Assembly (NCBI RefSeq): GCF_043677095.1
Contig: NZ_JBHLJR010000005.1
Location: 186,001 to 250,000, forward strand
Direction: 5' to 3'
Length of the DNA: 64,000 nucleotides
Source of the DNA: Natronococcus roseus
GTDB lineage: Archaea > Halobacteriota > Halobacteria > Halobacteriales > Natrialbaceae
A program made the position numbers and the translations under genes. Shown piece after piece: positions 47,546 through 56,140 of the stretch (its first letter is position 1; each line of letters opens with the position of its first letter). Below the pieces are notes generated by a model, which saw nothing but the letters and a program-made list of their open reading frames with translations, did no database searches and was not told the DNA's origin.

Positions 47546-49315
47546 CTAAAACGTCAGTCCGACCACCAGCACGATCACGAGCGCCACGAACACGAGCGCG
47601 ACGGTCGTCTTCAGCCCCGACTCGTCCCACGTCTGCCGAGCCCAGTCCCGGTAGCGGTCCTCCAGCGAGTCCGGAAGAGCGGCCAAAACCGTCCGTTCCG
47701 GGTTCCGAACCGCGACGACGACGGCCGCAGCCGCGCGAGCGACCTGCTCGTCGACCCACCCGTAACTCCGTACGAGGACGTCCGTGACGGCGCCGGTACC
47801 GTAGAAGACGAGCGGATCCCGAAGTTCGTCGACGTCCTTCCCTCCAGCGACGCGGCCGAACAGCGGTTTCGCGACGACGAACGCGACGAGGCTGCCGCCC
47901 GCGAGCACGACGGCCTTGTAGAGGTGGGCCGCCGAGTAGGGGTCCGTGCTCCAGGCGTCGGTCGCCGGCAGGAGCGCGAACAGTACCGGGTAGAACACGC
48001 CCAGCAGGACGCAGGCGACCGCGATCGGCGCCGAAACCGCGAGATCGGCCGGCGACAGGTCGGGGATCGAGGCGTGCTCGCCCTCGAGGAAGGCGTAGTA
48101 GCCGAACTTCATGAACGAGACGAACGTCCCGACGGCCCCGGCCAGCAGCAGGGCCTCGAGGAGGGTCGCGTTGGCCTCGGCGGCCGCGTCGAGGACCATC
48201 CCCTTCGTGACGAACCCGTTGAAGCCGGGGACGCCGGTGATCGAGAGCGCGGCGACGAGGAAGGTCGCGAACAGCAGGGGAGTCGCCCGCCCGAGCGCGC
48301 CGAAATCGTCGAGCTTGTTCTTTCCCGTACGGACGACGACGAAGCCCGCGACCATGAACAGCAGCCCCTTGTAGAGGACGTTGTTGAACAGGTGGCCAAA
48401 GCCGCCCGCGACCCCCAGCGCCGAGCCCAGTCCGATCCCGGCGAGCATGTAGCCGACCTGAGCCTGGATGTGGTAGGCGAGCAGTTTGCGCATGTCCTTC
48501 TGTGCGAGGGCGTAGGCCGCACCGTAGACGGTCATCGCGGCGCCGACGGACGCGAGGACGAGGTTTCCCTCGGGGAACGCCCGGTAGGCCGCGTACACCG
48601 CGACCTTCGTCGTGTACGCCGAGAGGATCACCGACGTCGCGACGTGTGGTGCGGCGTACGTTCGGGGCAGCCAGACGTGGACGCCGATCAGGGCGGCGTT
48701 GACGCCGACGGCGAGGCCGACCGCGACCGCGGCTAGTCCCGGACTGATCCCCGTTCCATCGTACTGCAGCGCGGTCGCCGAGGGGCCGACGGCGACCCAG
48801 TGGAGGGCGACGCCGACCAGCAACAGGCCGCCGCCGACGGCGTGGACCAGCGCGTAGCGATACCCCGCCCGCACCGCCTCGCCGCCGTGGTACCACACCA
48901 GCAGCGTGCTCGCGACGGCCATCAGCTCCCAGCCGAGCGCGAGCGCGAGCCAGTCGCCGACGAAGACGGTCCACAGCGAGACTCCGGCGTACGCCAGCGC
49001 GATCAGGAGGTGACGGGTGTCGGTACCGACGACGAACGCGTATCCGACCGCCAGCGCCCCGAACGCAGAGAGCGCCAGCCCGACGAGCCGCGAGGCGTCG
49101 TCGACGCTCACGAGGACGAGTTCGAGCCCGAGGAACGGCACCGTCGGCCCGGTCCCGTCGGGGACGAGCAGCGTCCACGCCGCGACGAGGCCGAGCCCGA
49201 CGGCTCCGAGGACGTGCGCGAGCCGTCGCGAGCAGAACGGAACCAGCACTGTGGCGAGGACGACGATCGCCAGCGGCTGGACCGAAAGCAGCGCGTCGGA
49301 ACCGCTCCCGATCAC
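47546..49315 (-). CDS. NuoL/MrpA-like proton-translocating membrane subunit
   Basis: A 589-residue polytopic protein of the complex I / Mrp antiporter family, with about fourteen helices. Key family positions are visible: Glu in ALGWELMAVASTLLVWYHGG, Lys/His in GVHVWLPRTYAAPHVATSV and SAYTTKVAVYAAYR, the KDMRKLLAYHIQAQVGYMLA helix and GHLFNNVLYKGLLFMVAG. A final single helix (TTVALVFVALVIVLVVGL) follows a soluble segment. GTG 49315 overlaps the stop of the preceding gene (GTGA), so it is translationally coupled; that sets the start. It is the third gene of the three-subunit operon. Confidence 0.88.
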   Translation of the reverse strand: MIGSGSDALLSVQPLAIVVLATVLVPFCSRRLAHVLGAVGLGLVAAWTLLVPDGTGPTVPFLGLELVLVSVDDASRLVGLALSAFGALAVGYAFVVGTDTRHLLIALAYAGVSLWTVFVGDWLALALGWELMAVASTLLVWYHGGEAVRAGYRYALVHAVGGGLLLVGVALHWVAVGPSATALQYDGTGISPGLAAVAVGLAVGVNAALIGVHVWLPRTYAAPHVATSVILSAYTTKVAVYAAYRAFPEGNLVLASVGAAMTVYGAAYALAQKDMRKLLAYHIQAQVGYMLAGIGLGSALGVAGGFGHLFNNVLYKGLLFMVAGFVVVRTGKNKLDDFGALGRATPLLFATFLVAALSITGVPGFNGFVTKGMVLDAAAEANATLLEALLLAGAVGTFVSFMKFGYYAFLEGEHASIPDLSPADLAVSAPIAVACVLLGVFYPVLFALLPATDAWSTDPYSAAHLYKAVVLAGGSLVAFVVAKPLFGRVAGGKDVDELRDPLVFYGTGAVTDVLVRSYGWVDEQVARAAAAVVVAVRNPERTVLAALPDSLEDRYRDWARQTWDESGLKTTVALVFVALVIVLVVGLTF

Positions 49316-50964
49316 GGGCGACTCACCCCCGCGCTCTCGGCGGCCATGCGGGCGGCCTCGAGGACGAACAGCCAGTCGGCGGCGATCCCGACCGCGACGA
49401 CGAGCGCGCCCACCGCGAGGATCGGACCCAACAGGAGCCACGTCGTCTCGGCGCCCGTCGGGGTGCGGCGCTCCCACTCGGCTCCGACGGTGGGGCCGCC
49501 GTCACCCTGTGCCCGGATGGCGGCCGTCGATGCGTCCGTCGGCTCGGATTTGGCCCCGCCGTCGGTCCGGGTTCCGCCCATCGGTTCCTCGACGATCGGT
49601 TTCGGGTCGGGGTCCGCGTCCTCGAAGAACGCGGCGTAGACGATCGGCCAGAAGTAGGCGACGTTGAGCCCGCCCGAGACGACGAACAGCGCGAGCACGA
49701 CCCCGTTGTCCGCCTCGGCGCTACCCAACAGGAGGTGCCACTTGCTGACGAACCCGGCGAACAGCGGGATGCTCGCCAGGCTGGCGGCCCCGACGGCGAA
49801 GGCGACCATCGTCAGGGGCATCCGGCGCCCGATCCCCGCCATCTCGCTTACCTTCTTGGTCCCGCACTCGACGGCCAGCGCGCCGGCACAGAAAAAGAGG
49901 GTGAGCTTCCCGACGGCGTGGACCGGCAGGTGGACCAGCCCGCCGACGACCGCCGACGGGGTCAGCAGCGCGATGCCGAGGACGATGAACGAGAGCTGTG
50001 CGATCGTCGAGTACGCGAGCCGTCGCTTCAGGTCGTCCTGGCGCAGCGCGAGCAGGCTCCCCAGGAGGATCGTCGCGGCCGCCACGCCGGCCAGCGGCGC
50101 CGCGAGCCCGAGGGCCTCCGTCGTCGCCGGGCCGTACACCTCGAGGACGACGCGGGCGAGCGCGAACGCCCCGGACTTGACGACCGCGACGGCGTGGAGC
50201 AGCCCCGAAACGGGTGTGGGCGCGACCATCGCGCTCGGCAGCCAGCCGTGCAACGGCATGATCGCAGCCTTGACGCCGAAGCCCGCGGCCAGGAGTCCGA
50301 AGGCGATCCGGGCAAGCCAGGGATTCTCGCCCGCCGCGTCCGCGAACGCGTCGATCCCGCCGGGCGCGAACGTCGCGGTACCGGCCAGCCAGAAGACGAG
50401 CAGCGTGCCGCCGACCGCGAGGGTGCCCCCGCCGAGGACGTACGCGAGGTACTTGTAGCCGACCTGTCGGGCCCGCTCGGTGCCGTCGTGGGCGACGAGC
50501 GGGTAGGTGCCGATCGTCATCAGCTCGTAGAACAACACGAGCACGAGCAGGTTCGCGGCGAAGGCGACGCCCATCGCCGCGGCGATGCTCAGCGCCAGCG
50601 CGGCGAAAAAGCGGGTCTGATGCGCTTTCTCGTGGCCCCGCAGGTAGCCCGCGCTGTAGATCGCCGTCGGGATCCAGAGGGCGCTCGCGACGACGCCGAA
50701 CAGCATCCCGAGCGGATCGGCCCGGAACGCGAACTCGATCCCGGTGGCGAACGTGCCGAGGTGGGTAACGTAGACCCGACCCTCGAGGACGCCAGGGAGC
50801 ATGCTCGCGACGACGGCGAAGGTGGCGAGCGAGCCGACGAGGCTCACTCCCTCGCGAAGGGTCGGTCGCTCGTCGGCGAGCGCGACGGCGACCACGACCA
50901 GCGCGGGGACGAGGACGGCGAGGAACGGACGCAGCGTCGCGACCTCCGCGGCGCCGTCGCTCAT
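49312..50964 (-). CDS. NuoM/MrpD-like proton-translocating membrane subunit
   Basis: A 550-residue membrane protein of the NuoN/NuoM/MrpD family. Typical helices are LLVLVLFYELMTIGTYPLVA with the conserved Glu, GFGVKAAIMPLHGWLPSAMV with Lys and His, APTPVSGLLHAVAVVKSGAF with Lys, and KRRLAYSTIAQLSFIVLGIA. A hydrophilic, Glu/Asp/Thr-rich insert (about 455-510) lies before the last helix, unusual in the family. ATG 50964 is used rather than GTG 50976. The stop overlaps the next gene start by 4 bp. It is the middle gene of the operon. Confidence 0.88.
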   Translation of the reverse strand: MSDGAAEVATLRPFLAVLVPALVVVAVALADERPTLREGVSLVGSLATFAVVASMLPGVLEGRVYVTHLGTFATGIEFAFRADPLGMLFGVVASALWIPTAIYSAGYLRGHEKAHQTRFFAALALSIAAAMGVAFAANLLVLVLFYELMTIGTYPLVAHDGTERARQVGYKYLAYVLGGGTLAVGGTLLVFWLAGTATFAPGGIDAFADAAGENPWLARIAFGLLAAGFGVKAAIMPLHGWLPSAMVAPTPVSGLLHAVAVVKSGAFALARVVLEVYGPATTEALGLAAPLAGVAAATILLGSLLALRQDDLKRRLAYSTIAQLSFIVLGIALLTPSAVVGGLVHLPVHAVGKLTLFFCAGALAVECGTKKVSEMAGIGRRMPLTMVAFAVGAASLASIPLFAGFVSKWHLLLGSAEADNGVVLALFVVSGGLNVAYFWPIVYAAFFEDADPDPKPIVEEPMGGTRTDGGAKSEPTDASTAAIRAQGDGGPTVGAEWERRTPTGAETTWLLLGPILAVGALVVAVGIAADWLFVLEAARMAAESAGVSRP

Positions 50965-51015
50965 CGGGGCTCGCACCTCCGGCGTCGGTGTCGCGTGTGT
51001 GTTCCGTGCATGGTG

Positions 51016-52482
51016 TCAGGAGGCGAATTCCTCGATCGCCGTCGCAAGGAGGCCCTCGATCCACCCCGAGCTCACGCCCATCGCGAGCGCGACGGCGGTC
51101 GCTGCGACGACGACGGCGACCGTTCCGACCGTGACCCGGGCCTCCGTGTTCCGCGGGCCCTCGAACGGATGAAAGTAGAGGCGGCTGATGAAGGGGACGA
51201 CGTAGGCGAGCGTCAACAGCGTGCTGACGACGACCAGCGCCGCGACGAGCCACATCCCGTGCTGGATCGCTCCCAGCGCGATGTACCACTTGCCGACGAA
51301 GCCGACCGTCGGGGGGAGGCCGATCATCGCGATCCCCAGCAGCGCGAACGTCGCCCCCAGCAGCGGCGCCTCGTTCGCGAGGCCCGCGTACTCCTCGAGC
51401 GAGCGGGCCTCGAAGCGGAGCGCGAAGATGCCGGCGACGAGACAGAGCGCCCCCTTGACGATCCCGTGGCCGAACAGCTGCAGGATCGAGCCGAAGATCG
51501 CGTCCTCGTTGGCGATCGCAAAGCCCGCGACGACGAGGCCGGCCTGAGAGATCGTCGAGTACGCGAGGACGTCCTTGATCCCCCGGTGGACCGCCGCAAG
51601 CAGGTTGCCGAGCAGCATCGTCGCAAGCGAAACCGCCAGGATCCCGTCGACGAGGATCGGGTTGGCCGCGAGGAAGTCGGTCGTGTAGACGGTAAAGAGG
51701 ACCCGCGAGAAGGCGTAGACGGCCGCGGCGGGGATCACGCCCGAGATCAGCGCGCTCAGGGCGTCGGGGGCGACGCCGTGGGCGTCGACGAGCCAGGTGT
51801 GAAACGGGAAGAGGCCGATGCTGATCCCGAGGCCGACGGCCATCAGGAGAAACGAGGCGACGACCAGCGGGTCGGCGTAGCCGACCGCGGGGAGCCGCTC
51901 GGCCAGCAGCGCCATGTTCGCCGTTCCCGTCGCGACGACCGCGACGGCGACCCCCGCCAGGTAGACGCCGACGCCGAGGGTCCACAGCACGACGTACCGA
52001 CGGGTCACGTCGCTGTCCCACCCGGTTCCCGTCGCGTCGACGAGGGCGACCGTCGAGAGCCCGAGCAACAGCAAGAAGAGGGACAGCACGAACAGATCGC
52101 CCGTCAAGGTGACACCGATCACGCCCGCGACGATCGCCAGGTATCCCCCGTAAAAGGTGTTCCCCCGAGGACCCGCCGTTCGAGTGTAGGCGAGCGCGCC
52201 GAGCGCGACCAGCGAGTCAAGCAGGACGATCACGCCCGAGAAGCCGTCGGCCTGCAGCTCCGTGGCGTAGCCGAGGCGATCCGACGAGAGCCGGTACTGG
52301 ATCGGTTCGCCGGTGACGAGCGCGACCGCCAGCACGACCGAGAGGACGAACGTCACCGACAGCGACGCCGCGGCGATCGACCACCCGGCCTCGGCGAGCC
52401 GACCGCTTGCGAGCACGGAGAGCGCCGCGGCTCCGAGCGGGACGACGACCACGGCAGCGACGAGCCACTGGAGTTCGATCAT
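51016..52482 (-). CDS. NuoN/MrpD-like proton-translocating membrane subunit
   Basis: A 488-residue member of the same family. Helices include LFVLSLFLLLLGLSTVALVD, GISIGLFPFHTWLVDAHGVA with APDALSALISGVIPAAAVYA, GIKDVLAYSTISQAGLVVAG and LFGHGIVKGALCLVAGIFAL with the Lys. At the position of the first conserved Glu (FYELM in the next subunit) the residues are SLFLLLL, so a key carboxylate may be missing. ATG 52482 starts helix 1 (MIELQWLVAAVVVVPLGAAA). It is the first gene of the operon, and the second IS1341-type element lies only 70 bp upstream, close to its promoter. Confidence 0.88.
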   Translation of the reverse strand: MIELQWLVAAVVVVPLGAAALSVLASGRLAEAGWSIAAASLSVTFVLSVVLAVALVTGEPIQYRLSSDRLGYATELQADGFSGVIVLLDSLVALGALAYTRTAGPRGNTFYGGYLAIVAGVIGVTLTGDLFVLSLFLLLLGLSTVALVDATGTGWDSDVTRRYVVLWTLGVGVYLAGVAVAVVATGTANMALLAERLPAVGYADPLVVASFLLMAVGLGISIGLFPFHTWLVDAHGVAPDALSALISGVIPAAAVYAFSRVLFTVYTTDFLAANPILVDGILAVSLATMLLGNLLAAVHRGIKDVLAYSTISQAGLVVAGFAIANEDAIFGSILQLFGHGIVKGALCLVAGIFALRFEARSLEEYAGLANEAPLLGATFALLGIAMIGLPPTVGFVGKWYIALGAIQHGMWLVAALVVVSTLLTLAYVVPFISRLYFHPFEGPRNTEARVTVGTVAVVVAATAVALAMGVSSGWIEGLLATAIEEFAS

Positions 52483-52551
52483 CGGGTACACCGGACGGGA
52501 TGCCGACGCGGGTCGTCCTCGACCGAACGGGCCCGCCGGAATCGAGTGCGG

Positions 52552-52804
52552 TTGACCTCCTCCCACGGCTGAAGCCGTGGGATTCCCCGATGGGGATATT
52601 AAGGCTGCGCGTTTCCTCGGCAGCTCAAATACGCTTTCACGTGGCCAGCCTCACAGGTCGCCGCTCGATTATTACCACGAGCGTGCTTTGCAGCGCGTGT
52701 AGCTCGGTCAAACGAGCCTTCCCACCTGCACGTGGCAGGCGACCGCTTCGCGGTCGGCACGTTCTTTAGCGTGCTGGGCCGCACGGTTCGCGTCACCCAA
52801 AGTG
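52552..52804 (-). ncRNA. candidate omega-RNA/sotRNA region at the tnpB right end
   Basis: About 250 bp between the tnpB stop codon and the right end have no convincing frame but contain several hairpins, ending in the CCCACGGCT stem. In IS200/IS605 elements this stretch makes the guide RNA for TnpB, and sense-overlapping transcripts are known from IS1341-type genes in Halobacterium. The guide would be the host bases just beyond the end (below 52552). Only position and structure support this. Confidence 0.4.
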
Positions 52805-53857
52805 TTACGCCGTGCATGGTTCACCCTCTCGTTTGCTAATGTTTTCAGCCGCGTTCAAATCTGCGTGTCGAACGTACCCGCAGTGCGAACACTCGAACTT
52901 GCTCCCCTCACGACCCACGAGTTCACCACACTGACTACACTCCTGACTCGTGTTCTCAGGGTCAACTTTCTCAACCCGAATACCTTCCTTTTCAGCCTTG
53001 TACGTGATGAATTGCTGGAGTTCGTAGAACGGCCACGAGTGAATACCGTTCCACTCGCTACCGTTACGAATGTTTTCGAGGTCTTCGAGTTTGATGACGG
53101 GATTCTCGAACTGACTGGCGTACTCGACTAATTTCTTTGAGAGGGTGTGATTAGCGTCTTGGATGCGGCGGTACTCCTTGTTACCAACGTGGTTACGTGC
53201 GCGAAGCGCACCCGTTTCCTGTAGCGAATCACGAAGGGAACGGTAGTACCGCCTGACAAACTTGTACTCCTTGCCGCTCACAAGGAACGACTCAGCACTC
53301 GGGTCATCTGGCGTGGCCGCGAGGATGTAGTTGTGCCCAACGTCAATTCCAATGGGTGTTTCCCCGCCTGCTTGTTCCTCGTCATATTTGACGGTGAACG
53401 AGCAATGCCAATCATTGCCTTCGCGCCAGACGCTGAGTTTCGTCTTCTCAGCGGTGCCATCAAGTAAGGCTTGAACAGGTTCTTCGATGCTGTTGTGGAC
53501 GTGAATTGGCGTGTACCACCAATCACTGATACACGGGAACCCGATGACAACAGAATCGTTTTCCGTTGTATGAATTTCCCAGTTTTGGTTGTTGACTTCG
53601 ATGGGTTGCTCGCCCGTGTACTCTATGGGTTCGTCGTCGTAGTCACTTTTAGCAGAGCGAATAGCTTGGTTTTGGAGTGCTGAGTAGAGTGGATTGTCGA
53701 TGTTGCCAGTTGTGACGGACGAGGAGAGCGAACCGTCTTCCCAACCGTCCACGAGCCATTGTTTACACTCGCGGAAGATATGGGTGGCGCGTTGCCACTC
53801 TTGACGGCGAGAACGGCTGGGATTGCGGAATGTTGTTTCTACGCTCCCCTCGACCAT
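52805..53857 (-). CDS. tnpB: TnpB, RNA-guided nuclease of the IS1341-type element
   Basis: An intact 350-residue TnpB. RuvC residues are Asp in PIGIDVGHNYILAA, Glu in PVIKLEDLENIRNG and Asp in RHADLNAAENISKR. The zinc ribbon is CSQCG with CSHCG. The N-terminal domain TTFRNPSRSRRQEWQRATHI looks complete, so the modest length seems natural for this subgroup. TnpB is guided by the right-end RNA to cut the empty donor site next to the target motif, which keeps the element in the population. The start ATG 53857 is preceded by an AT-rich stretch (complement of gataataaaaatttgg, about 53881-53896). It is only distantly similar to the broken tnpB at 19.2-20.6 kb. Confidence 0.88.
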   Translation of the reverse strand: MVEGSVETTFRNPSRSRRQEWQRATHIFRECKQWLVDGWEDGSLSSSVTTGNIDNPLYSALQNQAIRSAKSDYDDEPIEYTGEQPIEVNNQNWEIHTTENDSVVIGFPCISDWWYTPIHVHNSIEEPVQALLDGTAEKTKLSVWREGNDWHCSFTVKYDEEQAGGETPIGIDVGHNYILAATPDDPSAESFLVSGKEYKFVRRYYRSLRDSLQETGALRARNHVGNKEYRRIQDANHTLSKKLVEYASQFENPVIKLEDLENIRNGSEWNGIHSWPFYELQQFITYKAEKEGIRVEKVDPENTSQECSQCGELVGREGSKFECSHCGYVRHADLNAAENISKREGEPCTA

Positions 53858-54058
53858 TACACGTGTAATTTACTGTTCTATGATAATAAAAATTTGGCGT
53901 GGAATATCCAGCCTGCTGGGGGAGCGTGGATTGGTTCAGCAGTGACGGCTTCATCCCACGGCTAAAGCCGTGGGCTTTCGCCTGTAATCTCTGTAAGGGG
54001 CTCGATGGTTTCAACATGGTGATTCTCTCACCGGCAACCGCCGCGGCCGATCTCCACG

Positions 54059-54068
54059 TTTATAATGG
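54059..54068 (+). promoter_or_regulatory. TATA box of the quinone oxidoreductase gene
   Basis: tttataatgg lies 24-33 bp before ATG 54092. It overlaps the in-frame earlier start at 54065, which decides for ATG 54092 and a leaderless message. It lies only about 70 bp from the left end of the second IS element. Confidence 0.55.
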
Positions 54069-54091
54069 CACGCTTCGTGTCCCCGTACGTC

Positions 54092-55057
54092 ATGCGCGCT
54101 GTACGACTCTCGGAACACGGCGGACCGGACGTACTGCAGGTCGAGGAGATCGACCGACCCGAGCCAGCGGCCGACGAGCTCCTGCTCGAGATCGAGGCTG
54201 CCGGGGTCAACCCCGTCGACACCTACTTTCGCGAGGGGTCCTACGAGCCCCTCGGACCCCCGTTCACGCCGGGCGTGGACTTCGCGGGCGTCGTCGCCGA
54301 AACCGGCTCGAGCGCGGACGGCTTCGAGGCGGGCGACCGCGTCTACGGCACCGGGATCGGCAACGGCTCGTTCCAGGGCGGCTACGCGGAGTACGCGACG
54401 GTGCCGACCGACCGCGTCGTTCACCTGCCCGACGGCGTCGACGCCCGCGAGGCGGGGGCGGCGGGCGTCGTCGGCGTCACCGCCTGGCGCGCGCTGATCG
54501 ACCACGCCGACCTCGAGCCGGCCGAGGCCTGTCTCGTCCACGGCGGCTCCGGCGGCGTCGGCCACGTCGCCGTCCAGATCGGCGACGCCGTCAGCGCACG
54601 GGTCGTGACGACCGCCTCCGAGCAACACCACGACACCCTCGAGGAGCTGGGCGCCGACACCGCCCTCGACTACTCGCGCGACGACCTCGCCGACGCCGTC
54701 CTCGAGGCGAGCGACGGCGGCGTCGACGCGATCCTCGACCACCGGCTCGACGACTACCTCCAGTTCGACGCCGAGGTCGCGGCGACGGGCTGTCGGGTCG
54801 TCGGCATCGGCGAGAACGACCCCGATCCGGGCTTTACCAGCGTCGGTGCAGCCCGTTCGGCGGACGTCAGCTACCAGTTCATGACGATGTTCAACACGCC
54901 GGATCTCCGGGTTCCGCTGCGGGGGGTCGCCGACCTCATGGAGCGCGGTCGCCTCTCCGTCGAGATCGACCGCACGTACGGCCTCGAGGAGGCCGCCCAG
55001 GCCCAGCGCGACGTGATGGAGGACAGTTTCTTCGGCAAGCTCGTCCTCGAGCCGTAA
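54092..55057 (+). CDS. NADPH:quinone oxidoreductase (zeta-crystallin-like)
   Basis: A 321-residue medium-chain dehydrogenase/reductase without the catalytic zinc ligands. It starts MRAVRLSEHGGPDVLQVEEI and contains AAGVNPVDTYFREGSYEPLG, then FTPGVDFAGVVAETGSSADG, GAAGVVGVTAWRALIDHADL and the nucleotide fold VHGGSGGVGHVAVQIGDAV (NADPH type). The family reduces quinones or enones by one or two electrons. ATG 54092 is fixed by the TATA box. It is followed 62 bp later by an HTH regulator on the same strand. Confidence 0.9.
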   Translation: MRAVRLSEHGGPDVLQVEEIDRPEPAADELLLEIEAAGVNPVDTYFREGSYEPLGPPFTPGVDFAGVVAETGSSADGFEAGDRVYGTGIGNGSFQGGYAEYATVPTDRVVHLPDGVDAREAGAAGVVGVTAWRALIDHADLEPAEACLVHGGSGGVGHVAVQIGDAVSARVVTTASEQHHDTLEELGADTALDYSRDDLADAVLEASDGGVDAILDHRLDDYLQFDAEVAATGCRVVGIGENDPDPGFTSVGAARSADVSYQFMTMFNTPDLRVPLRGVADLMERGRLSVEIDRTYGLEEAAQAQRDVMEDSFFGKLVLEP

Positions 55058-55119
55058 CTCGATCGGCTTCGGTGCGGATCCGACCCTACTACTATTACTA
55101 CTGCGTGCGTACGAGTGAC

Positions 55120-55971
55120 ATGGTTCCGAACCACAGCGAGCGCGGCGACCGCGGGACGGAAACGGGGGTGAGTGTGCACCCGGACTCGATCGACGACGTG
55201 GCGTATCTCACGCGATCGCACCATCGAACGACCGCGCTCGTCGCGCTGGCGGAGCGGCCGCGAACGCGGGCCGATCTCCGCGAGCTGACCGGGGTCTCGC
55301 GGTCGACGATCGGCCGTACCCTGCGGGCGCTTGAGGATCGCGGCTGGATCGCCCGAACCGATCACTGCTACGAGACGACGCCGCTCGGCGCGTTCGTTGC
55401 GGCGGGGATGCGGGAGCTGCTCGATCGCGTCGAAACCGAGCGGAAACTCCGGGGGATCTGGGTCTGGTTTCCGGACGAGGTCCGGCGGCTTCCCCTCGAG
55501 TCGTTCTCGGAGGCAGTCGTCACGATCCCCACCGTCGACGACCCGTACCGCCCGGTCAACCGATTCATCTCCCTGCTCCGAGAGACCGACCGGTTCCGGT
55601 TCGTCGGCTTCGAGCTGGCGCTGCTCGAGCCCTGCCGGGACGAGCTCTGTGGACAGGTCGTCGACGGGATGGCGGCGGAGGTCATCGACCCGCCGTCGGT
55701 CGTCAGCTACATCCAAAGGACCTACCCCGAGCAGTCGGCGCGAACCCTGGCGAGTGGCAACCTCACCGTGTTGATCCACGAGGAGCTGCCCGAGTACGGA
55801 CTCAGCCTCTTCGACGAGCGGGTCGGGATCTGCGGCTACCACCCCGACAGCGGGACCGTCCGGGCGTTCGTCGACACCGACGATCCGACGATCCGCGAGT
55901 GGGCCGTCTCGACCTACGAGGGGTACCGTCGGGAGGCGCGTCCGCTCGCGGTCGAAACGCCCGCCGAGTAG
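55120..55971 (+). CDS. HTH transcriptional regulator (haloarchaeal ArsR/TrmB-like with DUF1724-type tail)
   Basis: A 283-residue regulator. A winged helix-turn-helix occupies about 28-95 (HHRTTALVALAERPRTRADL, then RELTGVSRSTIGRTLRALED and RGWIARTDHCYETTPLG). A C-terminal effector-like domain (about 120-275) has LPLESFSEAVVTIPTVDDPY, VSYIQRTYPEQSARTLASGN and LPEYGLSLFDERVGICGYHP. This architecture is common and expanded in haloarchaea. ATG 55120 follows an AT-rich stretch (ctactactattactac, about 55085-55100). The ligand and target genes are unknown; the neighbouring quinone oxidoreductase or methyltransferase would be natural targets. Confidence 0.85.
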   Translation: MVPNHSERGDRGTETGVSVHPDSIDDVAYLTRSHHRTTALVALAERPRTRADLRELTGVSRSTIGRTLRALEDRGWIARTDHCYETTPLGAFVAAGMRELLDRVETERKLRGIWVWFPDEVRRLPLESFSEAVVTIPTVDDPYRPVNRFISLLRETDRFRFVGFELALLEPCRDELCGQVVDGMAAEVIDPPSVVSYIQRTYPEQSARTLASGNLTVLIHEELPEYGLSLFDERVGICGYHPDSGTVRAFVDTDDPTIREWAVSTYEGYRREARPLAVETPAE

Positions 55972-56140
55972 CGACGACCGCGCGTTCGCGGTCCGCACGA
56001 ACCGGGGCCGATGAATCGGGTACGGACCGGATCAGCCCCGTTCGCAACGGTCGACAACCGGTCACCGGCTGCAACGGTGCCGGCCGACGATCGACCGCCA
56101 CCAGTTACGTACATGACACGTGCGAGCGTATCCGAACGGG

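Larger units (their letters stand above)
52552..53992 (-). mobile_element. second IS1341-type element, tnpB only
   Basis: A 1441-bp element with tnpB on the minus strand. The left end begins AGAGA after TTAC (complement of 53993-53996) and the right end is GAGGTCAA (52552-52559). The stems are CCCACGGCT/AGCCGTGGG at 52562-52581 and 53955-53974, with the same 2-base loops as in the element at 19170-20861. Compared with that element, both of its stems carry the same G-C for A-T substitution. No tnpA is present. It sits between the antiporter-like operon and the quinone oxidoreductase gene and separates their divergent promoters. Confidence 0.85.

Noticed and set aside
47546..52482. Possible DabA/DabB inorganic-carbon pump
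   Set aside because: Only NuoL/M/N-like subunits are present, with no DUF2309 DabA-type gene beside them.
49735..52572. Very long open frame (945 codons) on the plus strand
   Set aside because: It is antisense to the two well-supported membrane-subunit genes and reads as Arg/Asp/Glu-rich low complexity, a GC-driven shadow.
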